Assembly: GCA_003999685.1 (NCBI GenBank)
Contig: CP021230.1
Location: forward strand, 992,001 to 1,056,000
DNA from: Taiwanofungus camphoratus
Taxonomy: Eukaryota > Basidiomycota > Agaricomycetes > Polyporales > Taiwanofungaceae
DNA: 64,000 nucleotides
Direction: 5' to 3'
Every line of letters starts with the position of its first letter. The stretch's first letter is position 1. A model generated the notes under the pieces. That model did not search any database and was not told where the DNA came from. It was given only the letters and a program-made list of their open reading frames with translations. Position numbers and translations under genes: made by a program. Shown in pieces: positions 22,835 through 33,785 of this stretch.

Positions 22835-24288
22835 TGATACGACCTAGGGGACCCTGGCACCTAGAGAGTGCTCTGCAACGTGGCTGGGAGGTAGTGTGTA
22901 AACTGTGGGGATGTGAGGGGAGGAGCTACAACCTGTATGATACCAGGAAATCTGTATGTCTTGTTTTTGTAAGTGGGGGAGTAAGGGGCCAAGGGTCCTG
23001 CATGACAGAATCTTGTTCCTAAGTGCTATACAATCCCTAATGCCTTGCGAGGCCCTCTGAAGTGCGTGAAGTCCTTCGAAGTTTGTGAAGTCCTTCGAAG
23101 TTTTAGCTAAAGCGCACGAGCTGACTTTGTAGGCTGTATGGGGTTAGGGAGCAATAAGCCAATAGAATATAGTTTCAACTAAGCGGCAGAGGGTATGAGA
23201 CTGCTTGCAAAGTCTTTAACTAGAGTTAGCTAAAGGGCGTAAGGCTTAGAAGTTTGTTAGAACGAGGTGGGCGAGGTTTGGGTAGCGTAGGAGACCTGTA
23301 GGAGAGGTCGGATGGTTCGGAGAGCTAATACTTGGAATAGGAATGGGAGAACGAGGTTGCTGGAAGCTCTGAAGTGTTTGTTGACTTCGAGGCGTAGGTC
23401 GGAGAGTACGAGGACGTAGAGAGATGTACTATGATCTGAAATGAAGGCTATAGGAGAGTCGTAGGGCTATTCGTAGGACGTAGGGATGACGCAACGTGAG
23501 CCTAAGGGTATAACTAAGGTGGAGGCCCACTGGATAGGTGCTATAAGAGGTGCTGAAGGGCGTGAAGTCACGGCGACTTCGTAGATCGTAGTGCATAGTT
23601 CGAGAAGCGTAGACGTGGTTCGTAGATATATTGCGAGCGTAGACGTAGTTCAAAGGTACTGAAACAGAGCTGGGGTGGAGACTTAGGGACCTTAGGACCG
23701 TTCCTAAGGTTGTACTCACGACGCTTTTCTGAGATTGGAGCTACAGGGGAACTTGTATTCCAAAGGGAGAAGCGTGCACTGAGGGGTCTCTCTTGTACAT
23801 GGTAAACTACCTCTGACTAAATAGAGGAGCATGAGGTGAACTATTCTTGTGCAAAGTGATCCTTACGAGTCTGAAATGTGTACTACAGCACATGGACTCC
23901 AAAGTGAGCATGAGAAGGATAGGGACTAAATAGAAACTGAAACAGGGGAACTACGTACAGTAGAAAGGTGACCAAGTTCATTCACGAGAGTGGGATGACT
24001 ATCTGAGAGCAGCCATACGCCATGATCAACTATCTTAGTGGGTTAAGAGCGTACAAAGTTTCTAGCAGCGGGACTTGGCCTAATCGGGGTAGGAGGTGTC
24101 CTAAATGGGTGGAGGATCATATGGATGTGCCATAGGAGAACCTTATGGCATAGGATCGAGACCCATGGGGTGTGCAAGGCTTCCTAAGTCCAGCCTCTGG
24201 AACTTCGGACCGTTTCAGAGCCTATCAGAGGTGGCTGCAATCATAAGAGCTAGGAGAGACTTAGCTAAGACTTTTTAGCTAAGCCCGG
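22835..24288. repeat. Large direct repeat, copy 1 (1,454 bp)
   Basis: This segment starts TGATACGACCTAGGGG and ends TTAGCTAAGCCCGG. It is repeated in the same orientation at 31795-33006, with several internal deletions in the second copy. No coding region is convincing. The two copies bracket the chromovirus, as LTRs would, but TG...CA ends and a duplication are lacking. It could be a different LTR, a leader fragment of another retroelement, or a tandem duplicate split by the chromovirus. Confidence 0.8.
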
Positions 24289-24359
24289 TGATGCGCACTA
24301 TAACACTTCAACCCCTCGGGGGTACGACCTAGAGAAGCTGGAAGGCTATAGAACTAGTT
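24289..24359 (-). mobile_element. Fragment of a second LTR family, reversed
   Basis: These 71 bases match, in reverse, the last ~70 bases of the 979-bp solo LTR at 24644-25622 (shared ACTATAACACT and TACGACCTAGAGAAGCTGG). The match stops where the chromovirus 5' LTR begins, so this LTR was probably the target into which the chromovirus jumped. Confidence 0.65.
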
Positions 24360-24643
24360 TGATACAATTTCTTTCATCACATATCTTATCGGTCGGACCT
24401 CGGATCGGTCCCATGACCTTTCGCTTCTAGGGCAGGCCTCGGGTAGGCCCAGTTTCTTCGCACAGCATCTTGACCCATCGCTGTTTACGGTACGGACCCC
24501 GGTTACTCATGGACACTGACTCATATTGGGCCCCGCTTACACATTCCATCTTACACTTACTGATTGCTAATACGGCCCGATGACTCATATCGTCTTACTT
24601 ACACTTACTCATGCTGATTCTTAGACCACGTGCCATGGTCCGT

Positions 24644-25622
24644 TGATAGGCGCCAGGCCCTTCTAGGCCCCGCGGAGCGCCCTCACTCGACCCTAGGACC
24701 TTAGTCATGGCTTCGACGCCACTCGACATGTCCGATACAGCCCGAAAAGCCACCGCGGGACTCTCCGATAGCCTCGAATCACGCCACTGCCACTCCGCCA
24801 GTTCCGGTCCGATGTTCTGGTGTACCGATCCCTCTACGCACAATACGCCACACGCAGTTGCCACTCAATGTCCTCGCACGTGACCGGTCTCGCCACTCCG
24901 ATATCGCTCGATTTGCTACGATGCGCCACTCAATGTACTCGATAACGCTACGGCCCCAGGTCTTGTCTTAGTATATTTCATGCCACTCCATAATTCGTAG
25001 TACGCAAGAAGTTAGGATGCCACTCGTACTATGCCACTCCCGATGCGCCTTACATTATAGTACAGTAGTATAAATGCGATGTATGGTGTCTCGGAACAAC
25101 AGAGAAGTTTTCCCCTATCCTGCAGAGCTCAAGAAGAGCACCTTCGATTTAGTCACCTACTGCGTTCTACTGCGTCCTTCCGTCTTCGATTACGTTTGAA
25201 GAGTTGCGTCTACTATCTGCCTTCTACAGTATCTTGAAGGCTTGCGTCTCGTCCGTCTTCGACATCCGTCGAAGAGTTGCGTTCAGTCTTACGTCCGCCT
25301 TCAAGCCACATCAAAGGGTTGCGCTAGCATCTCTTTTTAACCCAAGTCCACCTTCTACAGTATTTTGAAGGGCTGCGTATCAGCTAAGTTCTCACGTTTA
25401 AGCCTCTCCCTAGTATAGTACAGCATAGTAGCGCATCGAAGCTACGTCGAGCAGTCGCGACACACGTAGAGGGTTGTCGAAGACCTTCGTAGACATCTCT
25501 CGACCCATTTGAGATCGGGAACCCTTTGCTGCTGACTCTCCCCTCCACACTAACTTGTTCTATAGCATTCCAGCTTCTCTAGGTCGTACCCAGTAGGGGT
25601 TGGAGTGTTATAGTCCACAACA
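24644..25622 (+). mobile_element. 979-bp solo LTR of a second family
   Basis: The insertion starts TGATAGGCGCC and ends CCACAACA, with CCGT on both sides (24640-24643, 25623-25626). It lies inside the chromovirus LTR and is therefore the youngest insertion here. A TATAAAT-like box sits near 25068. A reversed fragment of the same family is at 24289-24359. Confidence 0.75.
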
Positions 25623-25643
25623 CCGTGCGCAGGGTAGAATACG

Positions 25644-25688
25644 TATATAAGGCCCCGTACTTTGTAGGTCGGACCTTAAGTTCGATCT
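25644..25688 (+). promoter_or_regulatory. Chromovirus LTR promoter and predicted RNA 5' end
   Basis: TATATAA at 25644-25650 is followed ~27 bases later by TTAAGTTCGATCT. Transcription should begin close to 25675-25677. The first bases of such an RNA (25677-25688) are exactly complementary to the primer-binding site at 25888-25899. Confidence 0.7.
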
Positions 25689-25887
25689 GGTTACCAAGTA
25701 GCTAGCTATCACTAGCAATCTTATACTCGTATCTTGCGACCTCTCGCTTCGTACTTGAGTACTCGCTCGACTCTATCGACTTCGCCCAGGAGGACATACG
25801 CAGTGTCCATAAAGCCTCGCTACTATCTCTAGTAGTCAGGTCCTCATGTTTGAGGCTTCCCGGTCGTTGATACCAGTTTGTATCAAA

Positions 25888-25899
25888 AGATCGAACTTA
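25888..25899 (+). other. Self-priming primer-binding site
   Basis: AGATCGAACTTA lies two bases after the end of the LTR and is the exact complement of TAAGTTCGATCT at the predicted start of the LTR transcript. This is the arrangement of the Tf1/sushi group, in which the 5' end of the element RNA folds back and primes reverse transcription instead of a tRNA. No tRNA-like TGG primer site is seen. Confidence 0.75.
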
Positions 25900-25935
25900 C
25901 GCTAAGTCGCCCCTAGTCTTATCTAGTAGGGCTAA

Positions 25936-27309
25936 CCGTTAGACACCACGTCTACCATCGAGACAGTCAACCCCACCGCTTGGGGATTGCCGACTCAAGT
26001 AAACGACGTGCCGCTTCTGTACGATCGTCTTCGTTGGACTTTCATTGACCAGAACCTTGATCCAATCTACCCGAACTCTTCACTAGCGTGGGCAGGGACA
26101 ATTTCGAATCGACGAGCACAGGAGAAATTAGCCTCCTACTTCAGACGTAACCCTCCACCAGACAGAAGAGATCCAGCTGGTTTCTTTCCCGCATCGATAC
26201 CTTCGACACCGTTGATAGCCACTCTGACCACTCCCACACTCCCATCACTTCCTTCCACACCCATAACCCCTACCACCCCCACCACAATGGCTACTATCGC
26301 AACAATGACCAGGGTGGAGCTCGAGGCGCTCATAGCGCACCTTTCGGTGCAACAGCAGCAGGGGAGTCGACCCCTTAAGCTCGACATTCCTGCACCAGAG
26401 CCGTTCACCGGGCAAGGAGAAGATCTGGAGCGTTTCCTCCAGCGGGTGGAGCATTACCTCACTGCCACCAACAACCAAGGGTTAAGCGACGACGCAAAAA
26501 TCGCTTACACAGTCGCTCTCATGAAAGGAGGGCAGGACGCACGTATCTGGTGCGATACATTTTATGAACGGGCCACGGGAGGGCATGCTCCCTACGCTAG
26601 CTGGGACGTATTCAAGGCGAGCTTGCGACTCGCGTTCCCCGAGCACGAAGGAGTCCAGAGGGCTCACCAGGTGCTAATGGAGTTGCCGGCCAAGCAACTA
26701 AACAAGAAGACCAGGGTCAGTACAAAGATGTATGTGGAGAGGTTCCAACTCCTGGCAGAGAAGGCCAAGTTAAAGGACGCTTTCACGAGCCTCCAAGGCC
26801 AATGCACCGAGAACGATTACCTCACGTTGAGGGCGATCTTCATCAAAGGTCTGGACCGCCAGATCTACACGACACTCGCAGGCCGCACCAATACGGAACG
26901 ACCCAATTCCATGGAAAAATGGTACGCCGACGTTCTCCACCTCAATGCCGTCTACAGAGGGATCGACCAAACCCTCTCGGCCACCATTGACATCGACTAC
27001 GGCGAACCCATGGAGGTGGACGCACTCGTTACCCCGCGTCCCACGCCGTTCACCAAGAAGTGGGAGGACGGATGCAACCTTAGTGAGAAGGAAAGGAAGT
27101 ACCACATGGACAATCGTCTGTGCTTCTACTGCCACAAGGGAGGACACGTGGTGCACAAGTGTCCAAAGAAGACGGCCAGGACAGGCCAAAGGAATACCTC
27201 AAAGGAACCTGAGGCACGATCCCCCATGGATTTCTGCTCGTACATCAAAACGCTCTCAGCAGATGAGAAGAGGGCGATGTTCGAGGAGTTAGGAACGGAG
27301 GATTTTTAA
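25936..27309 (+). CDS. Chromovirus Gag (capsid-nucleocapsid) reading frame
   Basis: The frame is open from just after a stop at 25933, but no ATG occurs before 26287, inside the conserved part; the start codon may be mutated or non-AUG. The capsid region has the Ty3 Gag pattern (PEPFTGQGEDLERFL, LMKGGQDARIWCD, FKASLRLAFPE, YVERFQLLA, FIKGLDRQIY). A CCHC zinc knuckle CFYCHKGGHVVHKC near the end would bind genomic RNA. The frame ends in GAT TTT TAA, and the protease frame is reached by a -1 shift at the T-run. The product would form virus-like particles in the cytoplasm. Confidence 0.88.
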   Translation, partial: PLDTTSTIETVNPTAWGLPTQVNDVPLLYDRLRWTFIDQNLDPIYPNSSLAWAGTISNRRAQEKLASYFRRNPPPDRRDPAGFFPASIPSTPLIATLTTPTLPSLPSTPITPTTPTTMATIATMTRVELEALIAHLSVQQQQGSRPLKLDIPAPEPFTGQGEDLERFLQRVEHYLTATNNQGLSDDAKIAYTVALMKGGQDARIWCDTFYERATGGHAPYASWDVFKASLRLAFPEHEGVQRAHQVLMELPAKQLNKKTRVSTKMYVERFQLLAEKAKLKDAFTSLQGQCTENDYLTLRAIFIKGLDRQIYTTLAGRTNTERPNSMEKWYADVLHLNAVYRGIDQTLSATIDIDYGEPMEVDALVTPRPTPFTKKWEDGCNLSEKERKYHMDNRLCFYCHKGGHVVHKCPKKTARTGQRNTSKEPEARSPMDFCSYIKTLSADEKRAMFEELGTEDF

Positions 27310-30300
27310 AGGGGCAGGGTGAGCCGACGCAACCACTGCCCGTATCCATTTCACTGTCCCGTGTTGTACTTGTAGTCCGGAATGACAGAGCTCTTCACAT
27401 TCCGATTACTGTGGGACGAAAAGCCATCAAAGCCCGCACCTTTATCGATAGTGGCGCATCGGGAATATTCGTGCATCCACGATTTGTTAAGGAACACAAG
27501 CTACAGACTGAGGCGCTACCGCGCCCAATACCGGTGTTCAACGTGGACAGCACCGCCAACAAGCAAGCGCTCATCAACAGACGAGCCTTGCTGTCACACA
27601 AAATCAGGAACGAGCCCCAGTTTGTCAAAGCATACGTGGCCAGTATAGGGAACGAAGACGTCATTTTCAGACATACATGGCTCAAACTCGAGAACCCCAG
27701 TATCGACTGGAAGGGAGGTTGTGTGGAACTGAAGCACCACATGACCCTGCAAGAATCTCGAGAGTGGAAGAAGGGGATCATCGCGCAACGAGTAGCGCGA
27801 CTGGAGCTGAAGAAACTAGCCGAATGAGAACAGGAAGAAGCCCTGGATCCCGTGCTAGACTATGAGATAGACTGGTCAGCACCCCCTTGTCCACAAGTAG
27901 CGGCATTCCTCGCCGAACGAGACAAACGCCTCAAGAAACAATGGCAGCCCACCATTGAGGAGGTAGAAGACGAAGGAGACTTCGAGATGATCGACACCAT
28001 GTCTCCTGTCTTACCGACGACAGAAATGTCTAGGCAGACCGCACGCCGCAACATCCCAGTCGCACCCCTGGTAGAGGAATCGGTTAACGGTATCACATTG
28101 GATCAGGCGATGGAAATGATTGATGACGATGAACTGGTCATAGCGTTTATCAAAGGAAACGATCAAATCACAACGTACGGACAGGACTCATACCCGGTGT
28201 ACCGGGATGCCCCGCTTATGGAAACGAAATACCCTCTTGACAAAACCTATCATCGTCTCGAAAATGGTCTCATCTGGCAGGTCACACATGACATCGGTCA
28301 ACTTACTACATCCACGGAACTCGCTATCAAGGAACACACCAAGAAAGAGGAGAAGCCAGTCACGGAACTCGTCCCCGAGTACCTCCACGATCTCCTCCCG
28401 GTGTTCGACAAAGCCAAAGCAGCGAGACTTCCCAGACATTTGGAATTCGACCATGAAATAAATCTCAAGCCGGATTTTAAGGACTTCAAGCAGTCGACGT
28501 ATTCTCTCAATCGGGATCAACGAGCGGAACTGGACAAGTTCCTCGAAGAGAATATAGAAAAAGGGTACATCCGACCGTCCAAATCGCCACTCGCAAGTCC
28601 GTTCTTCTTCGTGGATAAGAAGGACAGCGGATACCGACCATGCCAGGACTACAGGGAACTCAACGAGGGAACAATCAAAGACAGATACCCTCTCCCCCTC
28701 ATAACGGAACTTCTGGAACGCCTCAATAACGCCATGATCTTCACAAAGATGGACCTTCGTCAGGGATACAATAACCTTCGCATCAAGGAAGGTGACGAAT
28801 GGAAAGCTGCTTTCGGTGTTCCAGCAGCTGGGGAAGGACCTCCCTCGTTCTACGAACCCCTGGTAATGTTCTTCGGGATGTGCAACTCACCAGCAACGTT
28901 CCAACAGATGATGAACACGGTCTTCGCAGACATGCTCAAGGAAGGATGGTTGGCAATCTATATGGATGACATCCTTATCTACTCGACAGACCCCGAGGAG
29001 CATAAGAAGCGAACACGACGAGTTATCAAACGACTTAGAGATACCGATCTGTATCTCAAACCAGAGAAATGCAAATTTGACGTGCAAGAGGTCGAATTCT
29101 TAGGCATGATCATCAGACCCGGACAACTCGCCATGGACCCAGTCAAGGTAGCCGGCATCAAGGACTGGCCGATACCTAAGAACCTCAGGGAGGTTCGGTC
29201 GTTCATCGGATTTGGGAACTTCTACCGCAGGTTCATACACAGCTTCTCGCATCTGGCCCAGCCTCTGGTCTCGCTTACGCGAAAGGACGTCAAATGGCAC
29301 TGGGACGATGAACAGCAGGGAGCTTTTGAGGCATTAAAGAAAGCCTTCCTGGAACAACCGGTTTTACAGATGCCTGACCCGGAGAAGCCGTTCGCGCTAG
29401 AAATGGATGCATCCAAGTTCGCCACGGGTGCCGTCCTCAGGCAAAAGGACAACAATGGCAATTGGCATCCTTGCGGCTATATTTCCCAGAGCATGATGCC
29501 AGTGGAGCAAAATTACGACGTCTATGACCGAGAACTCATGGGCGTCATGAGGGGACTCAATGAATGGAGTCACCTTCTCATCGGAAGCCCGTATCCAGTC
29601 ACGATCTATAGCGACCACAAGAACCTGACGTACTGGAAAACAGCACGGAATCTGAATCGAAGGCAAGTGCGATGGGCTCTCCGCTTGTCCGGATTCGACT
29701 ACAGGTTAATTCATGTCCCAGGCACGCAAATGATGCAAAGCAATGCGCTCTCCCGATGCCCCGACCATGATGACGGTTCATCGGACAACCAGGATGTAAC
29801 CGTTCTACCAGACAAGGTATGGGCAGCAGCAATCGACATGAGTCTAAGGGCTTCCATCGTGGAAGCATGCGTAAATGACTCGGTGTATACAGAAGGGATG
29901 CGTAATGCACAAAACGGCTCAAATGACCACTGGACGATTCAAGACGGCGACCTCCTCTATGATAATCGGGTGTATATTCCCCTGGACGAGGACTTACGAC
30001 GACAAACGGTCTCGAATTACCACAACCTCCCCTCCACCGGCCACCCTGGAATTCAGAAGACTCTCTCGTCTATTCGACGAGACTACTGGTGGCCTGGAAT
30101 GGCTGATTTTGTCACACGATACGTCAAAGGTTGTGGCACTTGCCAGCAAATGAAAGTTAACACGCACCCCACCCGACCGGCCCTACTCCCAATCAAATCT
30201 GCGCAGCACGCCACTCTGTTCAGTATATTCTGCTGCGATTTCATTACGGATTTGCCGACTTCGGAGGGCTATGATTCAATTTTGGTCGTTGTGGACCACG

Positions 30301-31277
30301 ACCTTATGAAGGGGGTAATTTTCATTCCATGCAACAAAATGATTGACGCATCAGGGACAGCCGAAGCATTATATCGAAAGATATACAAGTGGTTTGGTCT
30401 TCCAGACAAGATCATTAGCAATCGAGGACCACAATTCGCATCAAAGGTATTCCAGGAGCTCTGCCATATGACCAGAGTCAAGTCGGCCATGAGCACAGCG
30501 TTCCACCCTCAAACGGATGGAGAGACGGAACGAGTCAACCAGGAATTGGAAATCTACCTGCAATGCTTCACGAGCAACAACCCGGACAATTGGTCATCAC
30601 TGCTGGGCTCAGCGCAATTCGCTCACAACTCGCGTGAGCATTCTACAATCAAGGTGTCACCCTTCAAGGTCATGATGGGCTATGAACCTTGAGGGATTCT
30701 CGTCGTACACCCCAGATCGGACACACCGGGCGCTGCTTATCGACTGCGGAACTTGCAGAAGATTCGGGAAGATGCACATTCAGCAATGGAGCTGGCACAG
30801 GCGGTGTTAGCAAGACGCGTGAAACCCAGAGGAATGGGTTTCTGCAAAGGACAAAAGGTATGGCTAGACTCACAAAATCTAAAGCTGCCATACCCAACGA
30901 GGAAGTTGGCTCCCAAACGCGAAGGCCCCTTCAAAATCACGGACGTTCTAGGACCGGTGTCTTACAAGCTGAAACTCCCGACGACATGGCGAGTGCACCC
31001 CATTTTCCACGCTGCACTTCTTTCGCCATACACCGAGACGGACACCCACGGTCCCAACTACACGGAACCACCACCGGAGCTTATCAGCGGTGAAGATAAC
31101 TACGAAGTCGAAGCTCTGGTCGGACATCGTGAGAATCGCCAAAGGAACCACCGAGAATACCGAGTCAGGTGGAAAGGTTACTCATCCACTGACGACTCAT
31201 GGGAACCGGAAGAAAACTTAGCCGGTACTGCGGACGAGCTGCTGGACGCATATAAGCAGCGCAAGAATTTACGATGA
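27303..31277 (+). pseudogene. Chromovirus Pol: protease, RT, RNase H, integrase, chromodomain; inactive
   Basis: One continuous frame in -1 relation to gag, broken by TGA at 27825-27827 and 30690-30692. Order: aspartic protease (FIDSGASG), reverse transcriptase with YMDD near 28960, RNase H (DASKFATGAVL), integrase zinc domain (HNLPSTGHPG ... CGTCQQ), integrase core, a GYEP motif and a C-terminal chromodomain (REYRVRWKGY, DSWEPEENL). The order RT-RNase H-integrase-chromodomain places it in Ty3/Gypsy chromoviruses. In the integrase core the second catalytic Asp is Asn (codon 30420-30422, in SNRGPQF). All three lesions fit CpG transitions. Chromodomains guide integration to heterochromatin in this family. 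Confidence 0.93.
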
Positions 31278-31320
31278 GTAAAAAGGAACAAGTCGCATTT
31301 TCACCCCACTCATCGCTCGC

Positions 31321-31551
31321 ATGTCTCAGTCAAACGGTCCTTCCTCATCGTTCACTCGCTACGGTCCATGCTACCTCTGTGGTAGCACTCGTCACTCGCA
31401 CAGGACGTGCCCTGACTACAAATGTCTCTGCTGTAGTCGCCCATCGCCTGGGCACTTTACGCGCGAATGCACCGCCGTCAACTATGCATTCGCCAACGAC
31501 CCGGTACCGCCATATCATCCAGAGTGGTTCCTGCATGTCGTTAAACTGTGA
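31321..31551 (+). CDS. Small ORF with two zinc-knuckle-like motifs, downstream of pol
   Basis: A 76-codon frame starts 44 bp after the pol stop in a different frame. It encodes CYLCGSTRHSHRTC, a clean C-X2-C-X4-H-X4-C knuckle, followed by a second looser Cys/His set (CLCC ... GHFTREC). Such motifs bind nucleic acid. It could be an accessory nucleocapsid-like protein of the element. I do not know whether it is expressed; expression would need a spliced or internal message. The following ~240 bp to 31794 hold no gene. Confidence 0.5.
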   Translation: MSQSNGPSSSFTRYGPCYLCGSTRHSHRTCPDYKCLCCSRPSPGHFTRECTAVNYAFANDPVPPYHPEWFLHVVKL

Positions 31552-31794
31552 GGGTACGACCATGCACGTCATTAAACTACACCGTACGACTGACATGTCG
31601 TAAAACTGTAAAGTTCGAGGTGAAAGGATCCTCGCGGTTGGAGGGGTCATCCCCTATGGGTTCAAGGGTCATCCCTTATAGGTCGCGGTGAAACACCTGC
31701 TCATGACTTCCAGGAAAGTCTTCAAGTTCATCCTCGGAAGTTCGTCAAGTTCGTCGACGGTCGCCAAAGTTCGATTCGAAGAAACTCGACGCGT

Positions 31795-33006
31795 TGATAT
31801 GACCTAGGGGACCCTGGTACCTAGGGAGTGCTCCGCAACGTGGCTGTGGGGTAGTGTGATAACTGTGAGGATGTGAGGGTAGGAGCTACAACCTGTATGA
31901 TACCGGGAAACCTGTATGTCTTGTTTTGTAAGTAGGGGAGTAAGGGGTCAAGGGTCCTGCACAACAGGATCTTGTTCCTAAGTGCTATACTATCCCTAAG
32001 GCCTTGCGAGGCCCTCCGAAGTACGCGAAGTTCTTCGAGATTCTGCGAAGTCCTTCGAAGTTTTAGCTAAATCGCACGAGCTGACTTTGTAGGTGCTGCG
32101 AAGTCCTTTTAGCTAGAGTTAGCTAAAGGGCGTAAGGCTTAGAGGTTTGTTAGAGCAAGGTAGGCGAGGTTTGGCTAGCGTAGGAGACCTGTAGGAGAGG
32201 TCGGAGAGTTCGAGGGCGTAGGGAGATGTACTATAGCCTGTAATGAAGGCGGATAGGTGCTATAAGAGGTACTGAAGGGTACGAAGTCACAGCGACTTCA
32301 TAGATCGTAGTGCGTAGTTCGGGAAGCGTAGATGTGGTTCGTAGATATATCGCGAGCATAGACGTAGTTCAAAGATACTGAAACGGAGCTGGGGTGGAGA
32401 CTTAGGGACCTTAGGACCGTTCCTAAGGTTGTACTCGCGGCGCTTTCCTGAGATCAGAGCTACAGGGGAACTGGTATTCCAAAGAGAGAAGCGTGCACTG
32501 AGGGGTCTCTGGTACATAGTAAACTATCTCTGACTAAATAGGGGAGCGTGAGGTGAACTAATCTTGCGCGAAGTGATCCTTACGAGTCCGAAATGTGTAC
32601 TAAAGTGCATGGACTCCGAAGTGAACACGAGGAGGATAGGAACTAATTAGGAACTGAAACAGGGGAACTACGTACGGTAGAAAGGTGACCAAGTTCATTC
32701 ACGAGGGCGGGATGACTATCCGAGAGCAGCCATGCGCCGTGATCACCTATCTTAGTGGGCTAAGAGCGCACGAAGTTCTTAGCAGCAGGACTTGGCCTAA
32801 TCGGGGTAGGAGGTGTCCTAACTGGGTGGAGGGCCATATGGGTATGCCCTAGGATGACCTTATGGCATAGGATCGAGACCCATGGGGGTGCACAAGGCTT
32901 CCTAAGTCCAACTTCTGGAACTTCGGACCGTTTCGGAGCCTATCGGAGGTAGCTGCAATCACAAGAGCTAGGAGAGACTTAGCTAAGACTTCTTAGCTAA
33001 GCCCGG
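31795..33006. repeat. Large direct repeat, copy 2 (1,212 bp)
   Basis: Begins TGATATGACCTAGGGG and ends TTAGCTAAGCCCGG, matching 22835-24288 with several deletions, some apparently between short repeats. It starts directly after the 3' untranslated part of the chromovirus, where a 3' LTR would be expected, yet it is unrelated to the 5' LTR. No purine-rich tract precedes it. Confidence 0.8.
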
Positions 33007-33459
33007 GATGAGTGACGTAGTAGATAGGACCTAGATCCAATGGAACAGTATGGGAGGGCCAGCAGTGTCCGATAGTGGACTTAGCAGGAGTTAGGGACTT
33101 CGCGTCTAGCATTCGAAATCTCGTAGCACCTCGTGTGACTTCGCAAGACTTCGTAGGGTGTTAGAAGGGTTTAGGAAGGAGAGGGGGCATTAGGAATATT
33201 ATAGGAACCTATCCCTCCTGTCGTAGGCTGTAGAAGCGTCTTAGAGTGGTCGGTTGGGGGATTAGAAAGCTCCTAATAATCGTGATTTGGGGCCCAGGAG
33301 GCTACGGGACTCATCACCGGGGCCCATATCGTAAGCAGCGATGAGTCACTGAGCTGTGCAAAGAAGCTGGACCTGCCTGAGGCCCATCCTAGAAGCAAAG
33401 GGTCACAGGACCAATCCGAGGTTCAACCGATAAGATACGAGAGAAAAGAAATTGTATCA
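33007..33459 (-). mobile_element. Old LTR in reverse orientation, right part
   Basis: The last ~170 bp are the diverged reverse complement of the LTR start (ends GAAATTGTATCA). The CTTTT at 33460-33464 is the duplication matching 21175-21179. The stretch 33007-33290 is assigned here by position; its similarity to the forward LTR is weak. Confidence 0.65.
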
Positions 33460-33464
33460 CTTTT

Positions 33465-33785
33465 TTGCTTCTTTTTTTGTGCTTTTATTTCTTATTCTCT
33501 TGTCACAAACATTAAAGGACTACAAATCAATAAGACAATTATTTTCCAAAAATCTTTTGGTTATAAATGACTAAAAATGATTTCTAAAAGAAAAAAGTTT
33601 TCTAAGCAAATGTCTTGTCATTTTGTGGTCTTTTGTTACTACTCAAAAAACACCAGAAACCATTTTAGTCAATTTTGGACAAAACATTTTTGAAAAATAA
33701 TGATCTTATTGTCTTGTAGTGACAAGAGAATATGAAAAAAAGCACAAAAAAGGAGAAAAAAAGTAACAGGTGGGGTTTCCTGATG
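33465..33785. repeat. Right long terminal inverted repeat of the CpG-free transposon
   Basis: Reverse complement of 19025-19303 with indels, ending GGTTTCCTGATG. No CpG is present in these 321 bases. The repeat is internally palindromic: TTCTCTTGTCAC near the left and GTGACAAGAGAA near the right. Confidence 0.8.

Larger units (their letters stand above)
24360..25885 (+). mobile_element. 5' LTR of the chromovirus, interrupted
   Basis: The LTR begins TGATACAATTTC and ends TTTGTATCA. Without the nested 979-bp element and one CCGT copy it is 543 bp, the same as the solo LTR at 22250. No matching 3' LTR was found downstream of the coding region, so the right end of the element has been lost or replaced. 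Confidence 0.85.

Noticed and set aside
23429-23719. 96-codon minus-strand frame in the large direct repeat
   Set aside because: Repetitive Ser/Tyr/Arg composition and disrupted in the second copy at 32287-32517.
24595-24864. 89-codon minus-strand frame across the LTR junction
   Set aside because: It spans the boundary of two different transposons, so it cannot be an evolved gene.
27825-27827. In-frame TGA read as selenocysteine or programmed read-through
   Set aside because: Fungi lack selenocysteine insertion, and a second TGA and a lost catalytic residue show simple decay.
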